A stretch of DNA of 50,217 bases from Caldilineaceae bacterium (GCA_011523365.1 WTGY01000097.1:1-50217), one strand, 5' to 3'; shown: positions 34,280 to 42,941, numbered from the stretch's first letter. The notes: generated from the letters alone by a model not told the origin. A program made the numbers and translations.

Positions 34280-35443
34280 ATGCAGCGCGGCGAAAGCGGC
34301 AGCTACGAAGTAACGCTCACCGGAGACGAACAGGTACGCGCATTCGTCCCGTTTCCACTTCCGCCACAGCCTCCACTGAACCTGGAAGGACCGCTGCAGC
34401 AGACGCTTGAAGCAGCGCTGCTGGCCTTGGGTCGTCTTGACGGCGTCACAACTCTCCTGCAGGACCAGACGCTATTTCTGTATACATATGTGCGCAAGGA
34501 GGCCGTGCTCTCTTCTCAAATTGAAGGAACACAATCATCGTTATCCGACCTCCTGCTCTTTGAGTTGGAGGAGGCGCCCGGCGTTCCGCAGGATGATGTG
34601 GTCGAAGTCTCGAACTACGTGGCCGCGCTTGAGCATGGCCTACGCCGACTGAGGGGAGGCTTCCCACTATCCAACCGCCTGCTGCGCGAGGTCCACAGCG
34701 TGTTGCTGTCACGGGGTCGAGGCAGCGACAAGACGCCTGGCGAGTTCCGCCGTTCCCAGAACTGGATTGGGGGCTCGCGCCCTGGCAACGCTGTCTTTGT
34801 GCCGCCGCCGCACCGCGTCGTGCCCGACTGCATGACCGAACTGGAACGCTTCTTTCATGCCAGAGAGGATGGGCTGCCTTTGCTATTGCGCGCCGGCCTT
34901 GCCCACGTGCAGTTCGAGACCATTCACCCTTTCCTTGACGGCAACGGACGCGTCGGCAGACTGCTGGTGACGCTGCTGCTGTGCCAGGCCGGCGTTCTGC
35001 GTGAGCCGCTCCTATACTTGAGCCTCTATTTGAAGCAACACAGAGAGAGATACTACGATCTGCTTAACTACGTACGCCAAAGCGGCGACTGGGAAGAATG
35101 GCTCGCCTTTTTCCTCGAAGGCGTCCGAGTGACGGCCACAGGCGCCGTCGATGTTGCCCAACAGATTGCTCAGATGTTCCAGGAAAACCACAGTCGCATC
35201 CAAAGGACCGGTCGACGTGCTGGTTCGGCAATTCGCGTGCACGAAGCGCTGAAGGAGCGCCCGGTCCTGCCTCTATCCGAGGTTTGCAAGAAAACGACGC
35301 TTGCCTTCCCAACCGCTACTAGGGCGATGGAGTTACTTGTCGAACACGGAATTGCCCGTGAGATCACGGGAAAACGCCGTGACCGGCTGTTCGTGTATGA
35401 CCAGTATCTTGCCATTCTCGATGAAGGGACAGAGCCGACTTAG
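34280..35443 (+). CDS. Fic family AMPylase with self-inhibitory helix and winged-helix tail
   Basis: Fic proteins transfer AMP (or another nucleotide part) from NTP to protein hydroxyls. The 387-residue protein has the inhibitory motif SSQIEGT (78-84; class II, inhibition in cis at the N-terminus) and an intact active site HPFLDGNGRVGR (206-217). The Fic C-terminal helices follow, then a winged-helix DNA-binding-like region (ALKERPVLPLSEVCKKTTLAF ... MELLVEHGIAREI). Upstream, an in-frame start exists at 34235 but lies within the operator; the ATG at 34280 matches the start preserved in the remnant at 40627. The operator with three AACGTTAATAG sites lies upstream. The next promoter, for the second ABC operon, begins about 120 bases past the stop. 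Confidence 0.93.
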   Translation: MQRGESGSYEVTLTGDEQVRAFVPFPLPPQPPLNLEGPLQQTLEAALLALGRLDGVTTLLQDQTLFLYTYVRKEAVLSSQIEGTQSSLSDLLLFELEEAPGVPQDDVVEVSNYVAALEHGLRRLRGGFPLSNRLLREVHSVLLSRGRGSDKTPGEFRRSQNWIGGSRPGNAVFVPPPHRVVPDCMTELERFFHAREDGLPLLLRAGLAHVQFETIHPFLDGNGRVGRLLVTLLLCQAGVLREPLLYLSLYLKQHRERYYDLLNYVRQSGDWEEWLAFFLEGVRVTATGAVDVAQQIAQMFQENHSRIQRTGRRAGSAIRVHEALKERPVLPLSEVCKKTTLAFPTATRAMELLVEHGIAREITGKRRDRLFVYDQYLAILDEGTEPT

Positions 35444-35560
35444 CGTCCGGCGCTGGCTGAGTTGACAACATGCCCGCGCATCAGCGAGTTGAACGCGGCA
35501 AGACGCGACAAAGATCCAGAATCGACGCAGTCCGGCGCCCCCCACCTGCCCTCTGCACAC

Positions 35561-35630
35561 TGATTGACACCATCCCGAACCCGTGTTATCTTCACCCGCA
35601 GTGCCCCATCTTGTTTCAGGCAGGTCCTCA
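35561..35630 (+). promoter_or_regulatory. Promoter of the second ABC operon (duplicated segment, copy 1)
   Basis: A perfect TTGACA (35564-35569), 17 bases and TATCTT (35587-35592). The whole 70-base segment recurs at 40675-40744 with about seven mismatches; the 36 bases after the -10 differ at only two positions, which suggests a shared regulatory site in the leader. It drives the gene at 35738. Confidence 0.75.
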
Positions 35631-35737
35631 CAGCCGTCTGCAACCGCATCCGGTTGCACGGCGCAAGTTCTTCAAAAAATCTGCCAGTGATTGTCCGTTC
35701 TACGAGTCCAATTCACCATGCAAAGGAGCGACGCAAA

Positions 35738-37123
35738 ATGACACAACGCGCAATGAGCCGACGTGACTTCATGCACGTGGCAACCGCAACATCTGTCGGC
35801 GCCCTGATCGCCGCCTGCGCGCCTGCTGCCGCACCGTCGGCGGGAGACGACGGAGGGGGCTCAGCGGCAATGGAAGAGGTGACCATCGAGTTCTGGGTCA
35901 ACCAGCCGATGGCCCGCTCTGAAGGGCTGTGGGATACGCTGATGGCCGAGTACGAGGAGATCAACGAGGGCGTCACCGTCTCCTCGCTGATCATCCCGCA
36001 CGGTGACTACGAACCCAAGGTGCTCACCGGCCTCGCCGGCGGCACGGTAGGCGACCTGCTCGACGTGCATCCCATGCACAACGCCACCATGGCGATGCGC
36101 GGCGCGCTCATGCCGCTGGATGAGCTGATGCCCACCCTCGGCGTCGGCGAAGACGAGATGACCAAGGCCTGGGACTACAACGTCTGGCGCGGAAAGCGCT
36201 GGGCGATTCCCCGCTCCGACAACCCGACCATCATGCTCTACAACCGCAGCATGGTCGCCGAGGCCGGTATGGACGACCCCGCCGAGCTGTGGGCGGAAGG
36301 CAAGTGGGACATCGATGCCTTCGACAACACGATGGACGCCGTCAGCGGCGGCGAGGGCGAGGACCGCGTCTACGGCTGCGCCCTGCCCGGCGGCGGCACG
36401 ATCCGCATGCAGTGCGTCTGGATCTGGGGCAACGACGCCACCGTGTGGAATGCCGACGAGACCGCGTCTGCCTTCAATAGCCCCAAGGCGATCGAGGCCT
36501 GGGAGTATATGACCGGCGCCGTGGCCAGAGGTTGGGCGCCCACCCCCGCCGAGGCCAACATCCCCGGCGGCTGGGTTGCGATGATGGGACAGCGCCGCCT
36601 GTGCATGCAGTGGCCGGGCGCACAGTTTGTTCTCGGCGGCCAGGCGCAGTTCATCCCTGAAGACGTCATGTCGGAAATGCAGCTGGTGCCGCTGAACACG
36701 CTGTGGAACGGCAATCGCGAAGTACGCAACGCCACCAACTCCCACGGCATCTACCTGCAGACCGACCACGTCGACGAGTCCTGGGCCATGTGCCAGTATC
36801 TGATCTCGGACGATGCCCAGTTCCGCATCATCCGTGAGCGCTGGACCTCGCCGATGGTCAAGCGCCATGCCGAGAGCGAAGCTTGGCTGGGAAGCCTCGA
36901 GCCGAACCTGGAGACGGCGGAGATGTGGGAAGACTCCTTCAACAACATCCGCGCCTTCTCGCACCTGCCGCGCCAGCAGGAGATGGACAACCTGATCCAG
37001 GCGGCCAAGGATCGCATCATCCTCGGTGATGCCACGGCCCAGGAGGCGATGGACGACGTCGCCGCCGAAGTCGATGCCATCATCGCCGAAGTGGAAGTAG
37101 AGATCCAGGAAGCCGGACTGTAA
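35738..37123 (+). CDS. ABC transporter solute-binding protein 2
   Basis: The 461-residue extracellular binding protein has Tat-like SRRDFM (7-12) and lipobox Cys27 (LIAAC). The mature region includes EFWVNQPMARSEGLWDTLMA, LTGLAGGTVGDLLDVHPMHN, and IMLYNRSMVAEAGM, typical of family-1 sugar-binding proteins. The ATG at 35738 follows AAAGGAG; the longer open frame upstream is promoter DNA. First gene of an operon with two permeases. A 10-base hairpin follows the stop. The ligand cannot be read. Confidence 0.92.
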   Translation: MTQRAMSRRDFMHVATATSVGALIAACAPAAAPSAGDDGGGSAAMEEVTIEFWVNQPMARSEGLWDTLMAEYEEINEGVTVSSLIIPHGDYEPKVLTGLAGGTVGDLLDVHPMHNATMAMRGALMPLDELMPTLGVGEDEMTKAWDYNVWRGKRWAIPRSDNPTIMLYNRSMVAEAGMDDPAELWAEGKWDIDAFDNTMDAVSGGEGEDRVYGCALPGGGTIRMQCVWIWGNDATVWNADETASAFNSPKAIEAWEYMTGAVARGWAPTPAEANIPGGWVAMMGQRRLCMQWPGAQFVLGGQAQFIPEDVMSEMQLVPLNTLWNGNREVRNATNSHGIYLQTDHVDESWAMCQYLISDDAQFRIIRERWTSPMVKRHAESEAWLGSLEPNLETAEMWEDSFNNIRAFSHLPRQQEMDNLIQAAKDRIILGDATAQEAMDDVAAEVDAIIAEVEVEIQEAGL

Positions 37124-37136
37124 ATCGTGATCAGTG

Positions 37137-37169
37137 GATAGTGGTCGGTGAAAACCACTGACCACTATC
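37137..37169 (+). promoter_or_regulatory. Intercistronic stem-loop after the second binding-protein gene
   Basis: GATAGTGGTC (37137-37146) and GACCACTATC (37160-37169), 10 perfect bases with a 13-base loop, no T-run. Same position and loop size as the hairpin at 25638 but a different sequence. The ccactgaccact motif also occurs in the dispersed elements. Confidence 0.65.
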
Positions 37170-37194
37170 TGTCCTTCAATCCGGGGAGTGGCTC

Positions 37195-38145
37195 ATGGCA
37201 GACGCCGTGCCGCTGGGGGTGAGCAGCCCTGTACCGACCAAAAAACCGAAATGGTCGCGCAAAGCCAAATCGGACAACCTCGCCGGTTATCTGTTCCTCG
37301 CGCCCTGGGTGCTCGGCTTCCTTGGATTTACGGTCGGCCCCATGCTGGCCTCCGGCTACCTCTCTCTGACCAAATACTCCGGCTTCGGGTCGGCCAAGTG
37401 GGTCGCCTTCCAAAACTACGACAAGATCTTCCAGGACAACCTCTTCTACACCGCGCTCTACAATACCTCCTACTACGCTCTTCTTGGCGTGCCGGCCCAG
37501 CTCATCGTGGCGCTCTATCTGGCCGTGCTCCTCAATATGAAGGTGCGCCATGTCAACCTTTTCCGCACCGTCTATTACATTCCCACCGTGACCCCGGCCG
37601 TCGCCAATGTCTTTCTCTGGGTCTGGATCTTCAACCTGGACTTCGGCCTGATAAACTCCCTCCTGCGCCTGGTTGGCATCTCGCCCGTCAACTGGCTGTG
37701 GGATCCCCAAATCGTCAAACCGGCCCTCATTCTTATGAGCCTGTGGTCGGTGGGGCAACAGATGGTGATCTTCCTGGCTGCCCTGCAGGGCGTGTCGGAA
37801 GAACTGTTGGAAGCCGCATCGATCGACGGCGCCAACGATTTCCGCCGCTTTATCAGCATCACAATCCCGTTGATCAGCCCGGTTATCTTTCTCAACCTCA
37901 TTATCGGCATTATCAACCTTTTTCAGACCTTCACGGTCGCTTTTATCGCCACCAACGGCGGACCAATCAACTCCTCGCTCTTCTATGTGCTCTACATCTA
38001 TCGCAAAGGGTTCGAGAGTTTCTCGATGGGCTACGCCTCCGGGCTGGCCTGGATCCTATTCATGATCATCCTTGTGATTACCGCAATCCAGTTCTATCTC
38101 TCACGAAATTGGGTCTACTACGAAAGCGGCGGCGCACCCAGTTAG
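37195..38145 (+). CDS. ABC sugar permease 2A (MalF type)
   Basis: The 316-residue permease has a basic N-terminal tail (KPKWSRKAKSDN) before the helix GYLFLAPWVLGFLGFTVGPM. The EAA loop is EAASIDGANDFRRFISITIP, and it ends with an ILFMIILVITAIQFYLSRNW helix. GGGGAG precedes the ATG. It pairs with the MalG-type protein encoded next; no ATPase is present. Confidence 0.93.
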   Translation: MADAVPLGVSSPVPTKKPKWSRKAKSDNLAGYLFLAPWVLGFLGFTVGPMLASGYLSLTKYSGFGSAKWVAFQNYDKIFQDNLFYTALYNTSYYALLGVPAQLIVALYLAVLLNMKVRHVNLFRTVYYIPTVTPAVANVFLWVWIFNLDFGLINSLLRLVGISPVNWLWDPQIVKPALILMSLWSVGQQMVIFLAALQGVSEELLEAASIDGANDFRRFISITIPLISPVIFLNLIIGIINLFQTFTVAFIATNGGPINSSLFYVLYIYRKGFESFSMGYASGLAWILFMIILVITAIQFYLSRNWVYYESGGAPS

Positions 38146-38183
38146 AAATGAAGTATAAACACCACTAACCACTGAGGCTTCGC

Positions 38184-39035
38184 GTGGAACGAGAAGAAAA
38201 GTTTATTGGGTCGTTATCCCGCCAGTTCGGTGCCTATTCCCTGCTGGTGCTCGGGGCAGTGATCTCTTTGATGCCGCTCTACTGGCTGGTCATGACTTCC
38301 TTGCGGCCTGCGGGCGCCGAGTTCACCTACCCACCGGAGTGGATCCCCTCTTCCTTCCACCCTGAAAACTACGCTATCGCCTGGAACCGCGCGCCGTTCT
38401 GGATCTTTACCTTCAACAGCGTTCTGGTCACATTCCTCGCCACTTTAGGTACCATCCTTACCGCCGCCATGGCCGCCTACGCCTTTGCCCGCATCCCTTT
38501 CTATGGCCGCAATGTCTGGTTTGCGCTCACGCTCTCCACTATGATGCTGCCGTGGGCCGTCACCCTGATTCCCCGCTTCCTGCTCTTCAAATATCTGACC
38601 CTGCTTGATTCCCTGTGGCCGCTCTTTCTGCCCTTCTGGTTCGGAGGCGGAGCCTTCTACATCTTCCTCATTCGTCAATTCATCATGACCCTGCCGCTCG
38701 AGATGGAGGAGGCGGCCGTCGTCGACGGCGCATCGCGTCTGCGTATCTTCTTGTTGATTACTATGCCGCTCACCAAGCCCGCCGTCGCAGCTGTAGGCGT
38801 CTTTTCCTTTATCCACCATTGGAACGACTTTATGGGGCCGCTGATCTTTACCAACCGCGAAGAAACCCGCACCTTGGCGCTGGGTCTGCGCTACTTCGGC
38901 GACGAGCAGTTCACCGAGTTCCGGCTCATCATGGCCGTCGCCACTGTGATGCTCGTCCCTGTCCTGGTGGTCTTCTTTGCCGCCAACAAGTATTTCGTCT
39001 CCGGCGTCGCCCTCTCCGGCCTGGCCGGACGGTAG
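38184..39035 (+). CDS. ABC sugar permease 2B (MalG type)
   Basis: The 283-residue permease has GAVISLMPLYWLVMTSLRPA, the MalG-type signature after helix 1. The EAA loop is EAAVVDGASRLRIFLLITMP, and it ends FVSGVALSGLAGR. GTG start with GAGG six bases upstream. It forms the channel with permease 2A. The operon seems to end here; a dispersed element follows within 50 bases. Confidence 0.93.
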   Translation: MEREEKFIGSLSRQFGAYSLLVLGAVISLMPLYWLVMTSLRPAGAEFTYPPEWIPSSFHPENYAIAWNRAPFWIFTFNSVLVTFLATLGTILTAAMAAYAFARIPFYGRNVWFALTLSTMMLPWAVTLIPRFLLFKYLTLLDSLWPLFLPFWFGGGAFYIFLIRQFIMTLPLEMEEAAVVDGASRLRIFLLITMPLTKPAVAAVGVFSFIHHWNDFMGPLIFTNREETRTLALGLRYFGDEQFTEFRLIMAVATVMLVPVLVVFFAANKYFVSGVALSGLAGR

Positions 39036-39069
39036 GGGCGTACTTGGTTTTCAGTTCTTAGTTTTCAGG

Positions 39070-39520
39070 TGACCGCTAAGTCCTTGCCCAAAGGCGCTCA
39101 TGATTCAGCATGGCGAAAGATGTTTCTCTTTCCCTATCAAACATATCGCCCTGCAATGGCTGCTTCCACTGACCACTGACCACTGCAGTTCTGGGCGGTC
39201 GGGCCTATTCGGCCCTCCCTTGTGCGGGGGCTCCGCCCCCGCAACGCCCCCTCTCCTACAACATGCCTCGTCGACCTGGGGTCGATATTGGTGACAGGTG
39301 CCTAATCGAAGGTGTCTTGCCAGACCACGTCCCGCCAGTCCCATAAGATCCCCGTAGGTGCCGGCCTTGTGCCTGCCCTCACACCCCCGACTGACGAACT
39401 CCACCGTACGGCCAGGCAAGGCACACGCACTGCGTCTCGCCAAAAGACGGAAAACGTTTTCAGCCACCGCTGGCATCGATTCCCCGCCTGACTGTTCCCA
39501 CCCCAAATCGGGCATGCACA
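39070..39520 (+). repeat. Dispersed element, copy D
   Basis: The core at 39194-39255 has GGGCC-tattc-GGCCC and GCGGGGGC-tcc-GCCCCCGC. The right end ccccaaatcgggcatgcaca (39501-39520) matches copy B. The left flank (gaccgctaagtccttgccc, from about 39071) is shared with copy E but not with B, C or F, so there are two left-end types. Bases 39521-39802 hold no gene I can support. Confidence 0.75.
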
Positions 39521-39802
39521 CCTTCCCGTTTTCGCGCTGGATTGGGAGGAGTATGTTGAGCAAGTACCAAAAAGGGGAAATTCGGTGATAATGTGGTTCA
39601 AGACTTAGAGTGCAACTATTCGGACGGAAGAGAAGTGATGTAGCTGCTCTGTGTTGACATGCTTCTTCTGGATGCCGAACTTAGTTGATTTGGAAATTCG
39701 AAAAAGCGGTTAACGTTGCCTGCGTCGGCAATTTGGGGTAAGGTAAGCGGCACTTGAACTCTTAGCCGACCACGTTCACTTACTTGAAGACGACAGAGGC
39801 GT

Positions 39803-39839
39803 GTCAAGCGGTTGACGGCAGTTCAGCGGTCCCTAACCA
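39803..39839 (+). promoter_or_regulatory. Possible vapBC promoter/operator
   Basis: The palindrome GTCAA-gcgg-TTGAC (39803-39816) overlaps a -35-like TTGACG (39812-39817); a weak TAACCA (39834-39839) follows after 16 bases. This is the layout of an autoregulated toxin-antitoxin promoter, but the -10 is poor. Confidence 0.35.
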
Positions 39840-39864
39840 TTTGCATTGAGAGGGAAAGATTGGG

Positions 39865-40140
39865 ATGACCCAAGTTCAGATCGAAATCCCCGATTCAGAA
39901 CGCGAACTCTTCGTTCGTCAAGCACGGCGGGAAGGCATGACGCTGAGCGCGTGGCTGCACGCTGCCGGCCGCGCACGCCTTGAAACGCAGCAGCGCGCCA
40001 GACCCTTCGCCTCAGCGGAAGATGCTATGGCGTTCTTCCGGGCTTGTGACGACCTGGACGGTCCCGAAAAGGAACCGGACTGGAGCGAACATTTGCGTAT
40101 CATCAACGCTTCGCGCGCAAACAATGTGGCAGGCAAGTGA
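39865..40140 (+). CDS. Antitoxin of a VapBC-type pair
   Basis: The 91-residue protein has a ribbon-helix-helix-like N-terminus (QVQIEIPDSERELFVRQARR followed by EGMTLSAWLHAAGRARLE) and an acidic C-terminus (DGPEKEPDWSEHLRIINASR) of the kind that wraps around the toxin. GAGAGGGAAAG lies upstream of the ATG. The stop overlaps the toxin start, the usual TA coupling. The C-terminus would inhibit the PIN nuclease, while the N-terminus would bind the promoter. Confidence 0.8.
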   Translation: MTQVQIEIPDSERELFVRQARREGMTLSAWLHAAGRARLETQQRARPFASAEDAMAFFRACDDLDGPEKEPDWSEHLRIINASRANNVAGK

Positions 40141-40532
40141 TTTTTGTCGATACGAATGTCTTCATTTACGCGGTTGGCCGGCCGCATCCGCTTCGCGACC
40201 CCGCCAGGGAATTCTTTGCCGCATGCGTACGAGAGCGTGCTCAGCTATGCACTTCGGCAGAGGTCCTGCAAGAATTGATCCATGCATACCTGCCCGCCGG
40301 GAGAATCCAGGCCCTTGACGCAGCACTGGCGTTAGTGTCGCACGCCAATGTTGAGGTATGGCCATTGGAGAAGACGGACGTGGCCCTGGCGCGACAACTA
40401 CATGATCAGCATCCCTCTCTACAAGCCCGCGACCTTTGCCATTTGGCGAGTTGCCGGCGGCGCGACGTGCAAGAGATCAAGACTTTCGACAAGAGTCTTG
40501 CCAACGTGAGCAGTTCCTCATCTGAATTGTAG
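40137..40532 (+). CDS. PIN-domain toxin (VapC type)
   Basis: The 131-residue PIN nuclease has VDTNVFIYA with Asp5, LQELI with Glu46, ARDLCHLA with Asp99, and TFDKSL with Asp118: the four acidic residues that bind Mg/Mn. VapC toxins cleave tRNA or rRNA when the antitoxin is lost. GTG start at 40137 overlaps the antitoxin stop. It lies directly before the second Fic-type operator, so stress-response modules cluster here between two transport loci. Confidence 0.88.
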   Translation: MIFVDTNVFIYAVGRPHPLRDPAREFFAACVRERAQLCTSAEVLQELIHAYLPAGRIQALDAALALVSHANVEVWPLEKTDVALARQLHDQHPSLQARDLCHLASCRRRDVQEIKTFDKSLANVSSSSSEL

Positions 40533-40549
40533 AGGGGAAGGTCCCCTCT

Positions 40550-40613
40550 CGCTATTAACGTTTAGGCGCCCAAACGTTAATAGCGCGATCCACTATTCAA
40601 GTAACGTTAATAG
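40550..40613 (+). promoter_or_regulatory. Second copy of the fic-type three-site operator
   Basis: CGCTATTAACGTTT / AAACGTTAATAGCG (40550-40563 and 40572-40585, 8-base spacer) and a third AACGTTAATAG at 40603-40613, again 30 bases after the second. Spacing and order match the operator at 34199-34265, although the intervening bases differ. Confidence 0.8.
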
Positions 40614-40626
40614 AGGATTGACCACC

Positions 40627-40677
40627 ATGCGGCTCGGCACAGCCAGCGGCGGCGCAGTCCCTGCCCCAAAAAAATGA
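40627..40677 (+). pseudogene. Remnant of a fic gene start (16 codons)
   Basis: The ATG sits 24 bases after the start of the third operator site, as in the intact locus (25 bases). It reads MRLGTASGG before stopping after 16 codons, compared with MQRGESGSY in the intact Fic. The rest of fic is missing: the next bases are already the duplicated promoter segment. So the operator has outlived its gene. Confidence 0.6.
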
Positions 40678-40744
40678 TTGACACGATATTCAACCCGTGT
40701 TATCTTCTCCCGCAGTGCCCCATCTTGTTTCACGCAGGTCCTCA
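40675..40744 (+). promoter_or_regulatory. Promoter of the PhyH pair (duplicated segment, copy 2)
   Basis: TTGACA (40678-40683), 17 bases, TATCTT (40701-40706), inside the 70-base segment shared with 35561-35630. It would give a leader of over 300 bases to the gene at 41045; no gene is visible in 40745-41044. The matching leader bases after the -10 suggest common control of the second ABC operon and these dioxygenases. Confidence 0.7.
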
Positions 40745-41044
40745 TGGCAGGCTACAAGTGATTTGTCTCAGACGTCGCTCCCTCCGGCTTGGCCGGGCGA
40801 TAGACGTACAATAAGTCTTGAGTCTTGAGGCAACGACTAAGCCGTATCCAGTGTATGGGCTTCCGGGGATAGCCGAAGGCGAGCAGAGAGCGGTAAGGAA
40901 AGAGAGAACACCTTGGTTCGCCCCGTCCAGGGGCGCGAATGAGCTGTGGCTGGGTCACATTCCGCGAATTACGAACGGAAAAGCGTCATTCCAGAGTTGT
41001 GAACAACGGACAATCAGTAGCGAAAGATCCCTGGAGTACAGACA

Positions 41045-41848
41045 ATGCAGAGTGCAAACGGAAACGAGGCGCAGGTCCAACGCAAGGCGCTGACCGAAGA
41101 ACAGATCAACCGCTTCTGGATCGACGGCTATCTCACGATCGGAAAAATCCTGGAAGATGACGAGATCAAGCTGCTGCGCCGGGAATACGATCACGAATTT
41201 GAACGCGCGCGCAAAGGCCAGAATCCCAGGTTCCGCAACCTGTCGATCGAAGATACCGACGACGTGGAGGCCAAGAACCAGGCCGAGTCGCAGATGCTCC
41301 AGATCATGCAGATGTGCGAATACAACATTCACTTTCGCCGCCTGCTCTACGACGACCGCATCCTCGACATGGTGGAGGACCTGATCGGGCCCAACATCCA
41401 GCTTTTCCACGACCAGGCGCTGTTCAAACCGGCCCACCACGGCGGCCCCGTCCACTGGCACCAGGACAACGCCTACTGGAAATGCAGCCCGCCCAACCTG
41501 GTCAGCTGCTGGCTCACGCTCGACGACGTCGACATCCACAACGGCGCCATGCAGTTCATCCCCGGCTCCCACTTCCAATCCGTCTCACATGAAGACGCTG
41601 CCGACGACAGCGTTCTTCTCGACTACGGCGACAACGTTGACAAGTCCAGGGCCGCGGTCATCGCCCTGCCCGCCGGCGGCGTAACACTACATCACTGCCA
41701 GACCCTGCACTACACCGCGCCAAACGTCACCGACAACCAGCGCCGCGCCTTCGCCATCCACTTCATGACCCCGGGCACAAAGTCGCTGCGCGAGATGCAG
41801 TATCTGGAGGTGTCGTTCGAGCGGCCGGTGTTGAGGATGCGGGTCTGA
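41045..41848 (+). CDS. PhyH-type Fe(II)/2-oxoglutarate dioxygenase A
   Basis: The 267-residue double-stranded beta-helix oxygenase has VHWHQDNAYW with the iron ligands His139 and Asp141, distal His in TLHHCQTLHYTAPN (about 222), and QRRAFAIHFMTPGT with the 2-oxoglutarate-binding Arg. It hydroxylates an organic substrate while oxidising 2-oxoglutarate to succinate. Phytanoyl-CoA is only the family's name-giving substrate; here a small polar compound taken up by the neighbouring transporters is more likely. TGGAG precedes the ATG. It is a tandem paralogue of the next gene. Confidence 0.9.
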   Translation: MQSANGNEAQVQRKALTEEQINRFWIDGYLTIGKILEDDEIKLLRREYDHEFERARKGQNPRFRNLSIEDTDDVEAKNQAESQMLQIMQMCEYNIHFRRLLYDDRILDMVEDLIGPNIQLFHDQALFKPAHHGGPVHWHQDNAYWKCSPPNLVSCWLTLDDVDIHNGAMQFIPGSHFQSVSHEDAADDSVLLDYGDNVDKSRAAVIALPAGGVTLHHCQTLHYTAPNVTDNQRRAFAIHFMTPGTKSLREMQYLEVSFERPVLRMRV

Positions 41849-41981
41849 GGTTAATCTTTGGTAGGCAGTTTTCAGTAACGGCACGCGGCCGCGTCTTGGG
41901 CTTTGGCCAAGAGCACATGACCAGCGGTACGGGGCTGCCAAAACAGGCAGCCGGGCACGATCGAGTTCTGGAGGAATGGCT

Positions 41982-42752
41982 ATGCAGACCGCAAATGGGA
42001 ACAAAACCGCGGTACAGCGCAAGGCGCTGACCGAAGAACAGATCAACAGCTTCTGGACGAACGGTTATCTGAAGGTGGGCAAGATCCTGGAAGATGACGA
42101 AATCGAACTGCTGCGCCGCGAGTATGACGGGGAATTCGAACGTGCGCGTAACGGTCACCACCCCAGGTTCCGAAGTCATGAAATCGGGGAAACCAGGGTA
42201 CTCCAGATCATGCAGATGTGCGAATACAATATCCATTTTCGTCGCCTGCTGTATAACGATCGCATTCTGGACCTGATCGAAGATCTGATTGGGCCCAACA
42301 TCCAGCTTTTCCACGACCAGGCGCTGTTCAAACCGGCCCGCCACGGCGGCCCCGCGCACTGGCACCAGGACAACGCCTACTGGCGCTGCTCCCCGCCCAA
42401 CCTGGTCAGCTGCTGGCTCACGCTCGACGACGTCGACGTCCACAACGGCGCCATGCAGTTTCTGCCGGGCACGCACTTCCGCTCTGTGGAGCACGGCCGG
42501 CTCGCCGAAAACAACGCCCTGCTCGAATTGGGAGAAGAGATCGATGAGTCGAAGGCGGTCGTCGTGCCCCTCCCGGCCGGCGGCGCGACGCTGCATCACT
42601 GCCAGACGCTGCACCACACCGCGCCCAATAAGACCGACCGGCAGCGGCGGGCCTTTGCCATCCACTTCATGACCCCCGGCACCAGGTCGCTGCGCGACAT
42701 GAAGTACCTGGAGGTGTCGTTCGAGCAGCCGGTGCTGCGGATGCGGGTTTGA
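41982..42752 (+). CDS. PhyH-type Fe(II)/2-oxoglutarate dioxygenase B
   Basis: The 256-residue paralogue of the preceding gene has AHWHQDNAYW (iron ligands), TLHHCQTLHHTAPNK and QRRAFAIHFMTPGT. I chose the ATG at 41982 because GGAGGA lies at correct spacing and it yields MQTANGN, matching MQSANGN of copy A; the ATG at 41976 is too close to the ribosome site. It lacks a 14-residue acidic stretch of copy A near residue 66. The central DNA is nearly identical between the copies while the 5' third is not. It is probably co-transcribed with copy A. Confidence 0.9.
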   Translation: MQTANGNKTAVQRKALTEEQINSFWTNGYLKVGKILEDDEIELLRREYDGEFERARNGHHPRFRSHEIGETRVLQIMQMCEYNIHFRRLLYNDRILDLIEDLIGPNIQLFHDQALFKPARHGGPAHWHQDNAYWRCSPPNLVSCWLTLDDVDVHNGAMQFLPGTHFRSVEHGRLAENNALLELGEEIDESKAVVVPLPAGGATLHHCQTLHHTAPNKTDRQRRAFAIHFMTPGTRSLRDMKYLEVSFEQPVLRMRV

Positions 42753-42801
42753 GTAAATAACCGCCAATCTTGCGAAGCTCACGCGTATCTGGCAATATCA
42801 G

Positions 42802-42824
42802 CCCTATCCTGTCTTCAGATAGGG
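42802..42824 (+). terminator. Weak hairpin after the PhyH pair
   Basis: CCCTATC (42802-42808) and GATAGGG (42818-42824) form a 7-base stem with a 9-base loop. No T-run follows, so Rho-independent termination is doubtful; it may be a regulatory or mRNA-end hairpin. Confidence 0.35.
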
Positions 42825-42941
42825 TTGGCAGTGTATGCGTGTTGTCCGCATGTCCGAATTTCCCATAACCGATCCCGGGACATACAGTTCCAATAGGGAT
42901 CAAGGAGACTGAACGCATTCATTCACAGAAGGAGAGACACA

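Noticed and set aside
35861..37165. 434-codon minus-strand ORF opposite the second binding protein
   Set aside because: Shadow of the binding protein in the opposite frame; no recognisable domain.
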